A stretch of DNA of 64,000 bases from Paguma larvata (lineage: Eukaryota > Chordata > Mammalia > Carnivora > Viverridae), in contig CM057826.1 in NCBI GenBank assembly GCA_030068075.1, positions 95,965,804 through 96,029,803 on the forward strand, read 5' to 3'. How positions within the stretch are numbered: the stretch's first letter is position 1; every line of letters starts with the position of its first letter. This document shows, piece after piece, positions 21,936 through 31,588 of this stretch. Position numbers and translations under genes: made by a program. The notes below the pieces were generated by a model that was not told the DNA's origin, did not search any database, and worked only from the letters and a program-made list of their open reading frames with translations.

Positions 21936-22084
21936 GAAGCCGATGTGCTTGTGCAGCCCTAGGCATGGAGTATTCTGTGTCAGAATGTAGTAATGCATAG
22001 AAAAATGGTAGCAACTGATATGATCACATGACTAAAAACCACTGGATATTTTCTGAATTAGGAGGCAAGGAGAGAGGAACTATA

Positions 22085-22265
22085 GCAAATTTCCTTCCAG
22101 GCACTTTGTATATACATTGCTATTCTATATGCATTATAATAAAAATAAATTAAAATCCCATTTTACCATTGGAAAAGCTAGAGTTCCAAGGAGTAACTTG
22201 CCCAAGGTCTTACCAATACTAGGTAGCAAAGCCTGAGTCCTGACACCGGCCTGACACCTCTGGCC
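22085..22265 (-). repeat. MIR SINE relic
   Basis: CAGGCACTTTGTATATACAT, ATCCCATTTTACCATTGGAA, GTAACTTGCCCAAGGTCTTA and AGCAAAGCCTGAGTCCTGAC follow the MIR complement order. Confidence 0.75.
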
Positions 22266-23014
22266 TTCTCTCTCCATCCTTCTGCCAGGATAGTGTCAAA
22301 ACAATCAAGGTCATGTGCAGAGCACAGAATCAGAAGGTCAGTCATGAAACAATACCAAAGTCAGCTTCCTCCAGGCAAAGTCATCTTTTAAAATTCACTT
22401 ACAAATAGGCGTTTGATTAATCTGATTAAACATAATTACTCTCTACTTCCTTTTGCCTACACAAGCATTAATCCAGCTGCCCCCAGAGCCTTGACTGCAG
22501 TTGTGGAAGTTTCTACGGAAACAAGGGAAAGCTCTGGCCAATTCTTTGCCTAAGACACAACTGCACGATAGTTTATTTTTGCTCTGCCCTTCCGTGTAAC
22601 TCATTCTTTGCTTGTTGACTTACAGGGAATTTTCAGGGGCTCACAGTAGAGAGGGAATTTTAACTCTTCTGACTCTTCTAAGGCAAACCCCAAAGGCAAG
22701 GACAAACCTTCAAGTATATTGGTGAACCTTGGTATGCTGGGAGAGGTTGACAATGACAAGAAGGTCCTCATGCCCACTTCGGCACTAAGAAGCCATCATG
22801 TTCTATTCAGCCTAGTAGTGACAAAATAACACATCATCCTTCAATGGAATAGCACAAGCCATTTGAGTTCAGGGTACTCAGAGCATTTGTCTTACATATT
22901 GTGTTTGTTTTTGCAGTCTTGCATTCTCCCAGCTCACAGTACATCTGTTTAATTGTCATTGAGGAGATAGCTCACCGGTAAAAGCAGGATGGGGAATTGG
23001 ACACTGGGTTTAAA
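22266..23014. other. Unique sequence; possible conserved element near 22380-22600
   Basis: No repeat or gene is seen. AGGCGTTTGATTAATCTGAT followed by TAAACATAATTACTC (22407 on) and ACAAGCATTAATCCAGCTGC resemble homeobox-rich conserved DNA, but conservation is not testable here. Confidence 0.4.
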
Positions 23015-23060
23015 GGTAAAATCAGAGGCACCTGGGTAGCTCAGTTAAGCATCCAACTTT

Positions 23061-23244
23061 TTGTTTTTAAGGTTTTATTAAGACAGTACAGCTAGGGGAG
23101 GAGCAGAGAGAGAGGGAGACACAGACTCTGAAGCAGGCTCCAGGCTGTCAGCACATAGCCCTACACGAGGCTTGAACTCGTGACTGCCAGCTCCTGAACT
23201 GAGCCGAAGTGGGATGCTTAACTGACTGAAGCACCCAGGCAGCC
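23061..23244 (-). repeat. CAN SINE inserted into another SINE
   Basis: The complement of a CAN SINE: TTGTTTTTAAGGTTTTATTA, GAAGCAGGCTCCAGGCTGTC, CTGAACTGAGCCGAAGTGGG and GACTGAAGCACCCAGGCAGC. Flanking duplications are TTAAGCATCCAACTTT (23045-23060) and TTAAGTATCCAACTCT (23245-23260), which are host SINE sequence. Confidence 0.92.
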
Positions 23245-23355
23245 TTAAGTATCCAACTCTTGATTTCAGCTCCGGTCAGGACTTCATAGTCAGGAGATCA
23301 GGGCTCACAGTGGGCTCTGACCTAAGGCTGCAGCCCGCTTAAGATATTCCCTCTC

Positions 23356-23427
23356 CCGGCACTTTTTGGGGGAGCTCCGGGTGTTGTATGGAAACCTATT
23401 TGACAATAAATTTTATTTAAAAAAAAG
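23356..23427 (+). mobile_element. Carnivore L1 3' end, severely 5'-truncated
   Basis: GAGCTCCGGGTGTTGTATGG and AAACCTATTTGACAATAAAT with a following A-rich tail match the end of the 3'UTR of carnivore L1 (the GGGTGTTxTATGGAAACC...GACAATAAATTT signature). Imperfect flanks AGATATTCCCTCTC and AAATATTTCTCACTC suggest target-site duplication. It lies inside the outer SINE. Confidence 0.8.
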
Positions 23428-23664
23428 AAAAATATTTCTCACTCCCTCTGTCCCCTCCAACTTGCTTGCTTGCACATTCGCAGTCTGTCTCCTGCTGCCC
23501 ATCACCTGCTTTCTTAAAGAAAAAAAAAAAAAGTAAAACCAGGAAGCAATTGGGCCCATTTGTTTAAAGGAGCCAGGATAGAGATGGCTTCTGCCCAGCT
23601 AGGCTCTATCTGAACCAGTGGCTTTAAAGCAACTGCCTTAAAGTGGGGAGGGAGCTGATGTACA

Positions 23665-23806
23665 CGGAGGCTTACTAGGAGCTAGATGCCAGGCAGTGGT
23701 CTTTGCCTGGGTCAGGTCCTTGAATGTCCCCCTCACAGCAACCTCTGGAGGGAAGCCTTATTAAGCCACATGTTTCAGAGAAGGAAACTGAGGCTAACAG
23801 GTTTGG
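23665..23806 (-). repeat. MIR SINE relic
   Basis: GATGCCAGGCAGTGGTCTTT, CCTCACAGCAACCTCTGGAG and TTTCAGAGAAGGAAACTGAG follow the MIR complement. The relic stops at a long poly-T, so its 5' part appears to be cut off there. Confidence 0.65.
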
Positions 23807-23829
23807 TTTTTTTTTTTTTTTTTTTTTTT
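23807..23829. repeat. Poly-T tract
   Basis: About 23 consecutive T. It could be the reversed poly-A tail of a retrocopy running from 23830 on the - strand. The following sequence was not identified and no target-site duplication was found. Confidence 0.9.
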
Positions 23830-24659
23830 GGTGTGGGGGGAAGGCACAAAGTGCAATGTTATTTAATGACTTTATGATGAAGGAGTAGATGCAGAGAACT
23901 AGAAAGACAGGTCCGATAGCAGAGATACGGCAGCAGAGAGGTTGAATTTTCTTTAACTTGAATGGGGTGTTCAGGTCATTTCTCTGATTGTGTTGTCAAC
24001 CTGCGTTCATGGGAGAGGTGGGGGAAGCGTTATTTGCATCTCGGCTTTCAAGGTTCTGGGAGGTGAAAAGGCAGCATTTCTGGACGTTGGCTCCTAGACT
24101 ATGTATGTAACTTTCCCATCTTAGCAAACTCAAAGTGACACACTGAACTGGCGGCAAAGAAGAATCAGCTGGGGGCTCCAGGCAAAGTTTGAAGATAGCT
24201 GAAGAGATGGGCCTGAAAGGGAGGACAGGACATGGGCCTCAGCTTCCTTCCCACCTGAGTGTCAAGTCCCCACTGTGTCCTTCACTTATGTTCACATGAG
24301 CAGGTTCTTTTGTGTCCTGGGTCACAGGTATAGGGGAATACAAGCCATCAGAAAAGGAGGTATCCCAATGCAGGCATTCAGACACCTGGGCAATATCTCA
24401 GTCTCGGCTTCCAATAGAACTCAAAGTGGGTCCCAGCTCATTCTTCGAGAAGGTCCAGAGAGTGAGCATTTCATGTCTCCACGTCCTAACTGGCCAGAAG
24501 TCAATTTTAGTCCTAAACACTGAAAACCTCTGCTTTACCGTGAGACTTCCTACCAACTCAATCCTAATGGGCCGCGTGGGGTAACAAGCAACTTAGAGTT
24601 CTTAATTAGGGCTTCCTAGAAGAACCTGCTGGTGAGGACTCATTGCATTTCACAGCAGA
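23830..24659. other. Unique sequence
   Basis: No repeat or gene is recognised. Overlapping ORFs of 82 and 90 codons (24275-24584, +) show no domain. Confidence 0.45.
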
Positions 24660-24860
24660 GCTCCAGCTCATTTCTGGGGTCTCTGCTTCCAAGCCTAGAT
24701 TCACAAACCCATCCTGTACACCGTTGTCAAAGTATTCCTCTCCAAACGCCACTGTTATTCTGTTACTCCCCTAATAAGACCCTGGAAGATAATATGTAGA
24801 AACTCCCCCTGCATACAAGATAAAGGAAATGAAGAGGCTCAAGGGAGAATAACTGAGGGA
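24660..24860 (+). repeat. L2 LINE relic
   Basis: CTCTCCAAACGCCACTGTTA, TCTGTTACTCCCCTAATAAG, ACCCTGGAAGATAATATGTA and GCATACAAGATAAAG align in order with the L2 ORF 3' segment (the ..CATGTTACTCCCCTG.. region). It is diverged. Confidence 0.5.
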
Positions 24861-25720
24861 ACAAGGCTCTGGGGAAGGTCAAGAAAGGTCAAACTAAAGG
24901 TTAATTTTCACGGGAGGGAAATTATCCTGAGAAGGGAAAAGGTAACTTCTTCCTGAGATCTGAAGGCAAGATGGGAAAACATATTTACAGCCAGATTTTG
25001 GAGGTGGAGTGTTCTTAGAAGGGAATCTCATAGGAGAGATAATATATGTGAAAGCCTTTCAAAAAGATCCTCCCCAGACAGAACATCTTTGGGCATCTGC
25101 CAAGAGTTCTAAAAGAAAATCTGGCTCAAGAGAGGAAAGTAACATTCTGGAATAATGACAACACTCTCCATGCTGGGTTCCTATTCTGCCAAACACTCAT
25201 TCTGAACGAGTGTTTGTTCGTATGAATACTCTGATATGCCATCTAGGTCTCCCGGAGATAAAGGGTCTGTCGCTCCAGCTTCTGGGGGTCTCAGGGGACA
25301 GCTTTCAGCTGTCAGCCCCATCAGGGAACGTGCCTCAGCTGTTCTGAGCCCTCTCACCCAGAGCCACGGCCCTGCCCAGGCAGCCCGTAGCTAAAAACTG
25401 ACTCACTACATAATATGAAGACCTGCCTATCAGGACTTAGCTCAGGACAACCCAAAAGGCCACTGTAATTCAAGTGCTCCCCAAGGGGCTGGCCCTCAAA
25501 CACGTCTCTACTTCTTCTACCCAGTCCTACCACAGTCCTCTCCCTTCCCCAGGCATAGCGTCCCAAGGACACTCCTTGATAAATGTCCTGCGTACATCCT
25601 GCATAAATACAATGGAGTTTGTTTTCCAGCAACCCAGCTTGCAATAGAACCTTTAGGAGCAAAGAGCCAAGAGAAAAAGAGAAACTTCATAAGGTCAAGT
25701 AGTTTTATCTTTCTAAACAT
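24861..25720. other. Unique sequence
   Basis: No repeat or gene is recognised. A perfect 8-bp inverted repeat AAACACTC/GAGTGTTT with a 9-base loop lies at 25191-25215. The overlapping - strand ORFs at 25354-25732 show no domain. Confidence 0.45.
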
Positions 25721-25721
25721 A

Positions 25722-25870
25722 TATTCACTCAAATGATTACTTGTTAATTACCCTCCCAAGCACTATCCTAAGATCTCCTTTGCAAAAATTTTTAAAAGCC
25801 CCAGCTCTCACAGGTGAATAAAGGGCACAGCCTCTGAGACAATGTGAAGAAAGCTACAGTAGAAACAGAG
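25722..25870 (-). repeat. L2 3' end, reversed
   Basis: ATATTCACTCAAATGATTAC, CTCCCAAGCACTATCCTAAG and CACAGGTGAATAAAGGGCAC weakly resemble the complement of the L2 3' terminus. Confidence 0.35.
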
Positions 25871-26120
25871 ACAGGACCTTTTTCCAGTCCAAACGAGGGG
25901 GTGACTGCAGTCCAAGATGGCAGAAAGAGAAATAGCAAGGAAAGCACACAGATACCGAGCCTTTATCACAATCAACCTTAACAGTGAGGAACGCAGACCT
26001 TGAGTCAAACTAAGTGAGTCGGAATCCTGACTTCATCATATTCCAGTCCTTACGAAATGTGAGGGAAATAAGTTACTCAACCTCTTTTGATCTCAGTTTT
26101 CTCTTCTTTATAATGATAGT

Positions 26121-26918
26121 TGTATCAATTAGCTTGGGCTGCCAAAACAAAGTAACACAGACTATGTCGCAGACTAGAACCCTGGAGTTCTCCCTGGGAC
26201 AGCAAGAGAATGGATAGAGAATCGAATACAAAAGTGGCTAATGCCCAAGAGGAGACAAAAGCCCCGAAAAAGCGTTTCGTCTCCGTATTTATTGAGCTCA
26301 CGGGATAGTACCCACATGGTGAACATAAGGAAAACAAGATCTTACACATGTGAAGGTGGAGAAAACAATCAGCCAGTAATCATTAACTTGTGTGTGTAAG
26401 AAGCAAAGGGGCTGGGGGCAAGGGGAGTTTGTGATCAAGGCACATCGGCGCCAGGTGGAGAGTAATTTCCCACAGGTGATGTAACAAGTTACTCGTGATC
26501 CCATTACAATATTTTGCTAGCTAGCTTTCATGCCGTAGTGGTGGCCTTCCATCCTAAGCTTTTTTCTAACCCATTTATGTAAGTAGAACCTATGTCCCCA
26601 CAAGACTGGGTGGCTTAAACAACATGGATTATTTTTCACCATTCTGGAGGCTAGGAAACCCTAGATCAAAATGGTGGCTAAATTGGTTCTCCGATGAGAA
26701 CTCATTTCCTGGCTTGCACATGGCCACCTATCTGCCGTGCCCTCACAGGTCAGAGAGAAAGGAGAAGCAAGGTCCCTGGTGTCTCTTTCTATAAGGGCTC
26801 GTATCCGATCATGAGGACCCCACCTGCATGACCTCATCTAAACTTAATTACTTCCGAAGTCCCATTTCCAAATACCATCACCTATGAATTTGGGGAGCAC
26901 ATAATTCAGTCCATAGCA
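26121..26918 (-). mobile_element. MLT1A-like MaLR LTR, split by a second LTR
   Basis: The complement of an MLT1A-type LTR: TGTATCAATTAGCTTGGGCT, GCCAAAACAAAGTAACACAG (26121-26164), then GACTGGGTGGCTTAAACAAC, ATTCTGGAGGCTAGGAAACC, TTCCTGGCTTGCACATGGCC, GCATGACCTCATCTAAACTT, TTTCCAAATACCATCACCTA and CATAATTCAGTCCATAGCA (26603-26918). The interruption falls exactly within ACAGACTGGG. Confidence 0.82.
26165..26602 (-). mobile_element. Solo LTR of an endogenous retrovirus, class II-like
   Basis: A 438-bp element with TG...CA ends sits inside the MLT1 LTR. It is flanked by 6-bp duplications AGACTA (26159-26164) and AGACTG (26603-26608); AGACTG is what the MLT1 consensus predicts, so the left copy carries one substitution. 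On the - strand it starts TGTGGGGACATAGG and has an AATAAA signal at 26293-26288 (+ strand TTTATT). About 120 bp of R/U5-like sequence follow, ending TCTGCGACA. A TGTGGGGA start with a 6-bp duplication is typical of betaretrovirus-like class II ERVs. No internal region, primer-binding site or viral gene is present, as expected after LTR-LTR recombination. Family unnamed. Confidence 0.75.
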
Positions 26919-27060
26919 GTGATGGGAAGAGTGCTTTCCCTACGGAATTATTGTAAAGATTGAATGAGCCGATATGTGAAATGTGCCTTGACACGTGGTA
27001 GCCATGTATTAATTGAGCTCTATTTGTAAGTGGTAGCCATTATTATGAAAGTTACAGAGG

Positions 27061-28047
27061 CTGAGTCAAACAGGGAAATGTCAAATGTAGCAAGACTTTC
27101 CCTGTGGAGCTCAGTTTCTTTGGGCATCTAATCTCTCCAAGGAAGAGAGAAAATGAACTCATTGTTGAGAATTAAGAATGGGTCTATTTTCATGCAAATA
27201 TTGGCATGGAGAGTCCCCTCGCAGCAGCAAATTATTACTAAGGTGGAAATCTCCAACCTATTTTCTTTACTTTCATATCTTTCTCTCCTTTCTCTTCTTT
27301 CTCCTGTGATTAAATGCCTAGCAATATCGGAAACATGTCCACTTAGGGGATTACTCTTGTTAAAGTGTATTTAGCTTTTAATCCCACAGGGCACAAGCAG
27401 GTTGAAATATAAGACATCACAGAAAAAGAAGAATTTAGCAGGGTTAATCTAGAGGTGAGAGGTGAAAGGGGCCGAAATGGAAACCCGGCTTAATGAAAAT
27501 ACCAGTCAGCTTTAAGAGAGGCAAGCAGTGGTTAATTCCTCAACCTGACTATCGATAGCTCTGGAATTGTGTTCAAAAACAATACTTGTTATTTGGCTTT
27601 CATACCTTCTTTAGCTTCCATAGGGCTTCAGTGTGTTTTCTGTTAATACTGGATTCAGTTCTACGTTCAGGAGATGAGGCATTGATGTCCTTAGTTAAGT
27701 AAACAAGAGATGATTTCAAAATCCTTTAGGCTGAGTGAAACAGGTCCCTCAACCTTTTCTGGAATTCTCAAGTCTCATTCCTATGTGGCTGCTGAATTCA
27801 TTGACAATTGTTGACAACTTGATTATTTTGATTGTTGCCGTCTTTGTTGTTAGACTATAAAGTTGACAGCCCAAATCTTTAGATCCTGCCTGGCACTTAA
27901 GATCTTTCTTTTGATTTCTTGCTCCGTCCTCCGCCTTCAGGAAGAATGGAACAAGGCTGCTATAATTAGAATGAATGAAGGTGCAATAGTGTGAACATAG
28001 ATTGTCAAGGGGGAGGCAGGGAAAGGTACCCTCTTACGTATTTTTAA
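27061..28047. other. Unique sequence; possible regulatory element near 27790-27850
   Basis: No repeat or gene is recognised. ACAATTGT (27804-27811), ATTGTTG (27831) and CTTTGTTGTT (27842) form a local cluster of SOX-like motifs. The other half of the stretch shows nothing distinctive. Confidence 0.4.
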
Positions 28048-28328
28048 ATAATAGTTTTATTGAGGTGTAATTCGCATAGCAAAAAATTCATTCTTCTTAA
28101 AGTGTACCATTCAGTGGGTTTTAGTATATTCACAGGTGTGCAACCATCATCATCATCTAATTTGGGAATGTTTTCATCACTCCAAAAGAAACCTTGTACC
28201 TATGAGCAGTCACTCGCTAATCTCCCCTTGCCCCCAGTCCCTGGCAACCACTATCTACTTTCTGTCTCTATAGACTTGCCTACTCTGAACATTCTGTTAT
28301 AAATGGAATTATAGATATGTGGTGTAAA
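28048..28328 (-). repeat. L1M 3'UTR, reversed
   Basis: The + strand shows the familiar complement of old L1 3'UTRs: TTTTATTGAGGTGTAATTCG, TAAAGTGTACCATTCAGTGG, GTTTTAGTATATTCACAGGT, CCTTGTACCTATGAGCAGTC, CCAGTCCCTGGCAACCACTA and ATTCTGTTATAAATGGAATT. Order is intact over about 280 bp. Confidence 0.85.
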
Positions 28329-28329
28329 T

Positions 28330-28835
28330 TGGCTCAATATTTAGAGGATAATGTGTCAATACCAATCACAATTTAAAATGCATTTACTCTCAGAAAATTT
28401 ATGTCTGAGAATTAATCCCTCAGACACATTTCCACATACATAAAGGTAGTTGCAAATGCATTCACTTGACAAAGGTTGGGAAAAAATGCAGAGTCTATCC
28501 GTGAGAGACCTGGTGGAACACATCACAGTCCAACCCTACGGTGGAGTACTGTGCACCCATTCACAGAACGAGTCAGTTCTGTATGGTGTGGTATACAGTG
28601 ACCTCAAGAACTCCTGACAGGCATACCTAGGAACGTGGAGAGATAGAGAACAGTGTGTAAGTAGACTTCTATAAGTGTGTGTGTTGGGAGTGGGGTGTGG
28701 GGTGGGGAGGGAGAAGATGGAGGAGGAGGAGGAGAGGAAGAAAGGATCTATCTCTGGCATGATGTTTAAAAAGGATGAACAGTGATTGAATTTTATTTAC
28801 TACATACACATATATCCTTAAAAATTAAAATGGAG
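28330..28835 (+). repeat. L1M 3' region
   Basis: CAATACCAATCACAATTTAA, AATGCATTTACTCTCAGAAA, GGTGGAGTACTGTGCACCCA and AGAACAGTGTGTAAGTAGAC follow the + strand order of an old L1 3' region, in opposite orientation to the preceding fragment. It includes a short (GGA)n stretch near 28715-28732 and ends A-rich. Confidence 0.6.
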
Positions 28836-29264
28836 ATGCCACTGACCAATTTGATCAAGTTGCCACATGGACGTATTAAAATCTGAGGACTACAGAGCCA
28901 CAGCCTCTGCCTTTAGGACTTTGTGGTCAGTCACAGTTGGGACCAACATCCTAGTAGAGAGGACTGGTTTCAGTGAAGTAGAAAGACCAACGATCCAAAG
29001 CTCAGCAATTTCAGTTCTTACCTTCCCAGCAGCTCCCTGTCACCTGCATAGCACTTCTGCGTGCCAGTTAAGAAAGACCTATGATTTGCTGTCCATGACT
29101 GACTGGAATAGTAACTTGAGAGGTACTCACTGAGTCCCTCCCCTCACCCTCCATGTTATCTCTCTCCCAAATGCCGCTGACCTCACCCACCGTGCCTTTT
29201 GGGAGTGAGTTCTGAGTCCATGTTTACACAACTGAACTTTGAGCTGTCAGCATTGGGTCTGGGA
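28836..29264. other. Unique sequence
   Basis: No repeat or gene is recognised. The 88-codon ORF at 28867-29133 (+) has no domain. Confidence 0.45.
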
Positions 29265-29280
29265 TGCAGTCCGTTACCTT

Positions 29281-29504
29281 TTTTTTTACAATTTTTTTTT
29301 GAACTTTTATTTATTTTTGAGAGAGAGAGACAGAGCATGAATGGGGGATGTCAGAGAGAGAGAGAGGGAGACACAGAATCTGAAGCAGGCTCCAGGCTCT
29401 GAGCTGTCAGCACACAGCTCAATGCAGGGCTAGAACTCACAAACTGTGAGATCATGACCTGAGCCGAAGTTGGACGCTTAACTGCCTGAGTCGCCCAGGT
29501 GCCC
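29281..29504 (-). repeat. CAN SINE
   Basis: The complement of a CAN SINE with a T-rich tail, GAGAGAGAGACAGAGCATGA, GAAGCAGGCTCCAGGCTCTG, GAGATCATGACCTGAGCCGA and GCCTGAGTCGCCCAGGTGCC. Sixteen-base duplications differ at three positions: TGCAGTCCGTTACCTT (29265-29280) and TGCAGTCCATTGTCTT (29505-29520). Confidence 0.95.
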
Positions 29505-29520
29505 TGCAGTCCATTGTCTT

Positions 29521-30662
29521 CATCTCCCTTTGACCTTTGGTGAAAGCTCTGCCATTTCCTGTACTGTTTCCCCAGTTCCTCTCCCATCTACCAAAATAGT
29601 GACCCCAAGTGGGGAAGAACATATAGTCAAGTTCTCCTCCTTGACACCATTGCTCTCTGCAAAGTCAGTCACTTTCAAGTTTGAGTCCAACCAGAGCTCA
29701 TTTCCTCCCACTAGTGTTGGGATGAAAGTCAAAGCTGAAGTGAAAGACAGATTGTGTAACTTTTATTTTTAAAGGGGGCGTTTAATTATGGAAGGCATGA
29801 TTAATATTTCAATACTGTTTATAATGGCTTCACTTATTTTTTTTCAGCCAATAAGAAGTGAGAAATCCTGTCTCCATAGCCAAAATCTGATATAATACCT
29901 CCCCAGCTATACAAAAGTCTCTCTGTTGCTATCTAGAATAAAAATGTCAATGCACATCATGGATTAAAATTGACCAGTATTTACTTGGCACCTTTCAAGA
30001 TCTCTCTCCAAATTGCCTCAGTAACCCCTAGCATCAAAGCCCGGTGAGAATATGTGGCGTTTTACTTCCCGTTTGAGTAACACCTATTAAGAAGGGTAGT
30101 AATTAAAAGCAAATCATAATTTTTAAACCTTAAGGGAAGCTGTTGCCATGTTGCTGGAAACATTCAGTGATTGGAATGTTCGCTAACACCTACACGCGCT
30201 GCAATCAGTGACGAAACAGCAAACCCTAGCTAGCTTTACAACAAAATACCTCTCCTAAAAAAAATCATCACGTAGGTAACAGTCCCGTTTTCACATGTGT
30301 ATGAAATGTCATCTTGTTCTGTGCTGTTCCCTGCTCCCTGCTTTGCCAGTATTACTGAGCACTGACTGCGCACATGCAGGGCACTAGGAAGAAGGGTGAT
30401 CTGTTCCTGTAGCCTGTTGCACTCCAGGTGTGCAGAGAGGATGATGCCGCAATGCTAGCTGCAGTGAAGAGAGACCAACAGAGGCCATCTTCCAGTGTCC
30501 CTGTGTTCTTCAGCAGTGCGCTTAACCTTGAAAGCTACATAGGATGAAAGGAAACCCACTAAAGTCAGCTTCATGGTTGTCTTAAGATTAATATCATTTT
30601 CAGGGATGCCACCCAAGAAACATCAAATCCTCCTCTCCTTTTAACTGCCACGGCCCTAGAGA
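29521..30662. other. Unique sequence
   Basis: No repeat or gene is recognised. GCGTTTAATTATGGAAGGCA and TGATTAATATTTCAATACTG near 29778 are AT-rich and homeodomain-like. The antiparallel ORFs at 29520-29772 are mirror images across one segment and probably chance. Confidence 0.45.
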
Positions 30663-30852
30663 GTAGTGGTCTTCTCTCTGGCTGCACATTTTTGATACCT
30701 CGGGTCAGGTGGCAGAAGTTAAAATATACCAGTGTCAAGGCCCCATGCCAGAGACTCTAAATTAATTAGTCTCTGTTGTGTCCTGGAATTAGTATTTCTT
30801 AATATCTCTCTAGGTGATTCTGAAGTACAGTCAGGGCTGGAAACCGTGAGAG
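30663..30852. mobile_element. MER5A-like hAT relic
   Basis: AGTGGTCTTCTCTCTGGCTG, CACATTTTTGATACCTCGGG, GGCCCCATGCCAGAGACTCT, AAATTAATTAGTCTCTGTTG and CTAGGTGATTCTGAAGTACA follow the MER5A order (CAGTGGTTCTCA... and ...CCAGGTGATTCTAATG). Confidence 0.7.
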
Positions 30853-31054
30853 TTCAGCACAAGTCTTCCCCGTTTCTTACCTGGATTACAGCACAGGCTT
30901 CCTAAATGCCCTTGGTATTTTGCACCTGAGCTAATCATTTTAATGTGTTACAATAACCGATTCATTTCTCTATTAATCCACATGTGTTGAAGAACAATGA
31001 GAATAAAAGATGGGCAGTATGAGAAATACCAACTATAATCAGAAATAACATTTA

Positions 31055-31270
31055 GGGGCACCTGGGTGGCTCAGTCGGTTGGGCGGCCGACTTCAGCTCA
31101 GGTCATGATCTCACGGTCTGTGAGTTCGAGCCCCACGTCGGGCTCTGTGCTGACGGCTCAGAGCCTGGAGCCTGCTTCCGATTCTGTGTCTCCTTCTCTC
31201 TCTGCCCTTCCCCTGTTCATGCTGTGCCTCTATGTCTCTCAAAACTAAAATAAAACATTAAAAAAAAAAA
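31055..31270 (+). repeat. CAN SINE, young
   Basis: Close to consensus: GGGGCACCTGGGTGGCTCAG, TTGGGCGGCCGACTTCAGCT, CAGGTCATGATCTCACGGTC, GAGTTCGAGCCCCACGTCGG (B box) and ACGGCTCAGAGCCTGGAGCC. It retains several CpGs and an A tail. It is flanked by perfect 14-bp duplications AGAAATAACATTTA (31041-31054 and 31271-31284). Confidence 0.97.
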
Positions 31271-31407
31271 AGAAATAACATTTAATATTTTGTGGTCTTT
31301 TCTCCCAGATTTTATCTTGTGCCTATTACATAAAATAAGTATTTATGAAAATGAGGTCCTGCTTTGATAGTTTTCCATCATCTTCCATTCTTTAAAAATA
31401 TGTCATA

Positions 31408-31504
31408 GGCATGCTACCTGGCTGCCTCAGTAGGTAGAGCATGTGACTCTCAGGGTAGTGAGTTCAAGCCCCACCTTGGGCGTGGAGCCTACTTAAAATA
31501 AAAT

Positions 31505-31508
<4 letters not shown>
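31408..31508 (+). repeat. Short CAN-type SINE (tRNA-like only)
   Basis: GGCATGCTACCTGGCTGCCT, CAGTAGGTAGAGCATGTGAC, GTGAGTTCAAGCCCCACCTT and GGAGCCTACTTAAAATAAAA are the + strand counterpart of the element at 17856. The AAAATAAAATT tail runs directly into an AT microsatellite. Confidence 0.88.
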
Positions 31509-31562
<54 letters not shown>

Positions 31563-31588
31563 ATATATATATACATATATATATATAA
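31509..31588. repeat. (AT)n microsatellite at a SINE tail
   Basis: About 80 bases of AT repeats with GTATGT and CAT interruptions, starting exactly at the A-rich tail of the short SINE. Confidence 0.95.

Larger units (their letters stand above)
23026..23531 (+). repeat. CAN SINE split by two later insertions
   Basis: The outer SINE starts at GAGGCACCTGGGTAGCTCAG and breaks at 23060. It resumes at 23245 with AAGTATCCAACTCTTGATTT and GCTCCGGTCAGGACTTCATA, breaks again at about 23356, and ends with TCACTCCCTCTGTCCCCTCC and an A-rich tail after 23515. Outer flanks AGGTAAAATCAGA (about 23015) and AAGTAAAACCAGG (about 23531) form its target-site duplication. Confidence 0.88.
26003..27060 (+). repeat. 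MIR SINE split by an LTR insertion
   Basis: The 5' part (26003-26120) has GAATCCTGACTTCATCATAT, AATAAGTTACTCAACCTCTT and TTGATCTCAGTTTTCTCTTC. The 3' part (26919-27060) has ATTATTGTAAAGATTGAATG, TGCCTTGACACGTGGTAGCC and GTGGTAGCCATTATTATGAA. The two halves are joined if the MLT1 between them is removed, so the MIR is the oldest layer of a three-layer stack. Confidence 0.7.

Noticed and set aside
23807..24300. Possible retrocopy beginning at a poly-T tract
   Set aside because: No target-site duplication or recognisable transcript sequence was found, so only the poly-T tract is listed.
25191..25215. AAACACTC/GAGTGTTT inverted repeat as a terminator or hairpin RNA
   Set aside because: An 8-bp stem is common by chance, it has no T-run, and no transcript context is seen.
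26165..26602. An intact provirus at the ERV LTR
   Set aside because: Only one LTR is present, with MLT1 sequence directly on both sides; there is no internal region.
31055..31130. tRNA gene-like A and B boxes
   Set aside because: They belong to the tRNA-derived head of a CAN SINE, with no cloverleaf tRNA gene. The same applies to all other SINE heads in the window.
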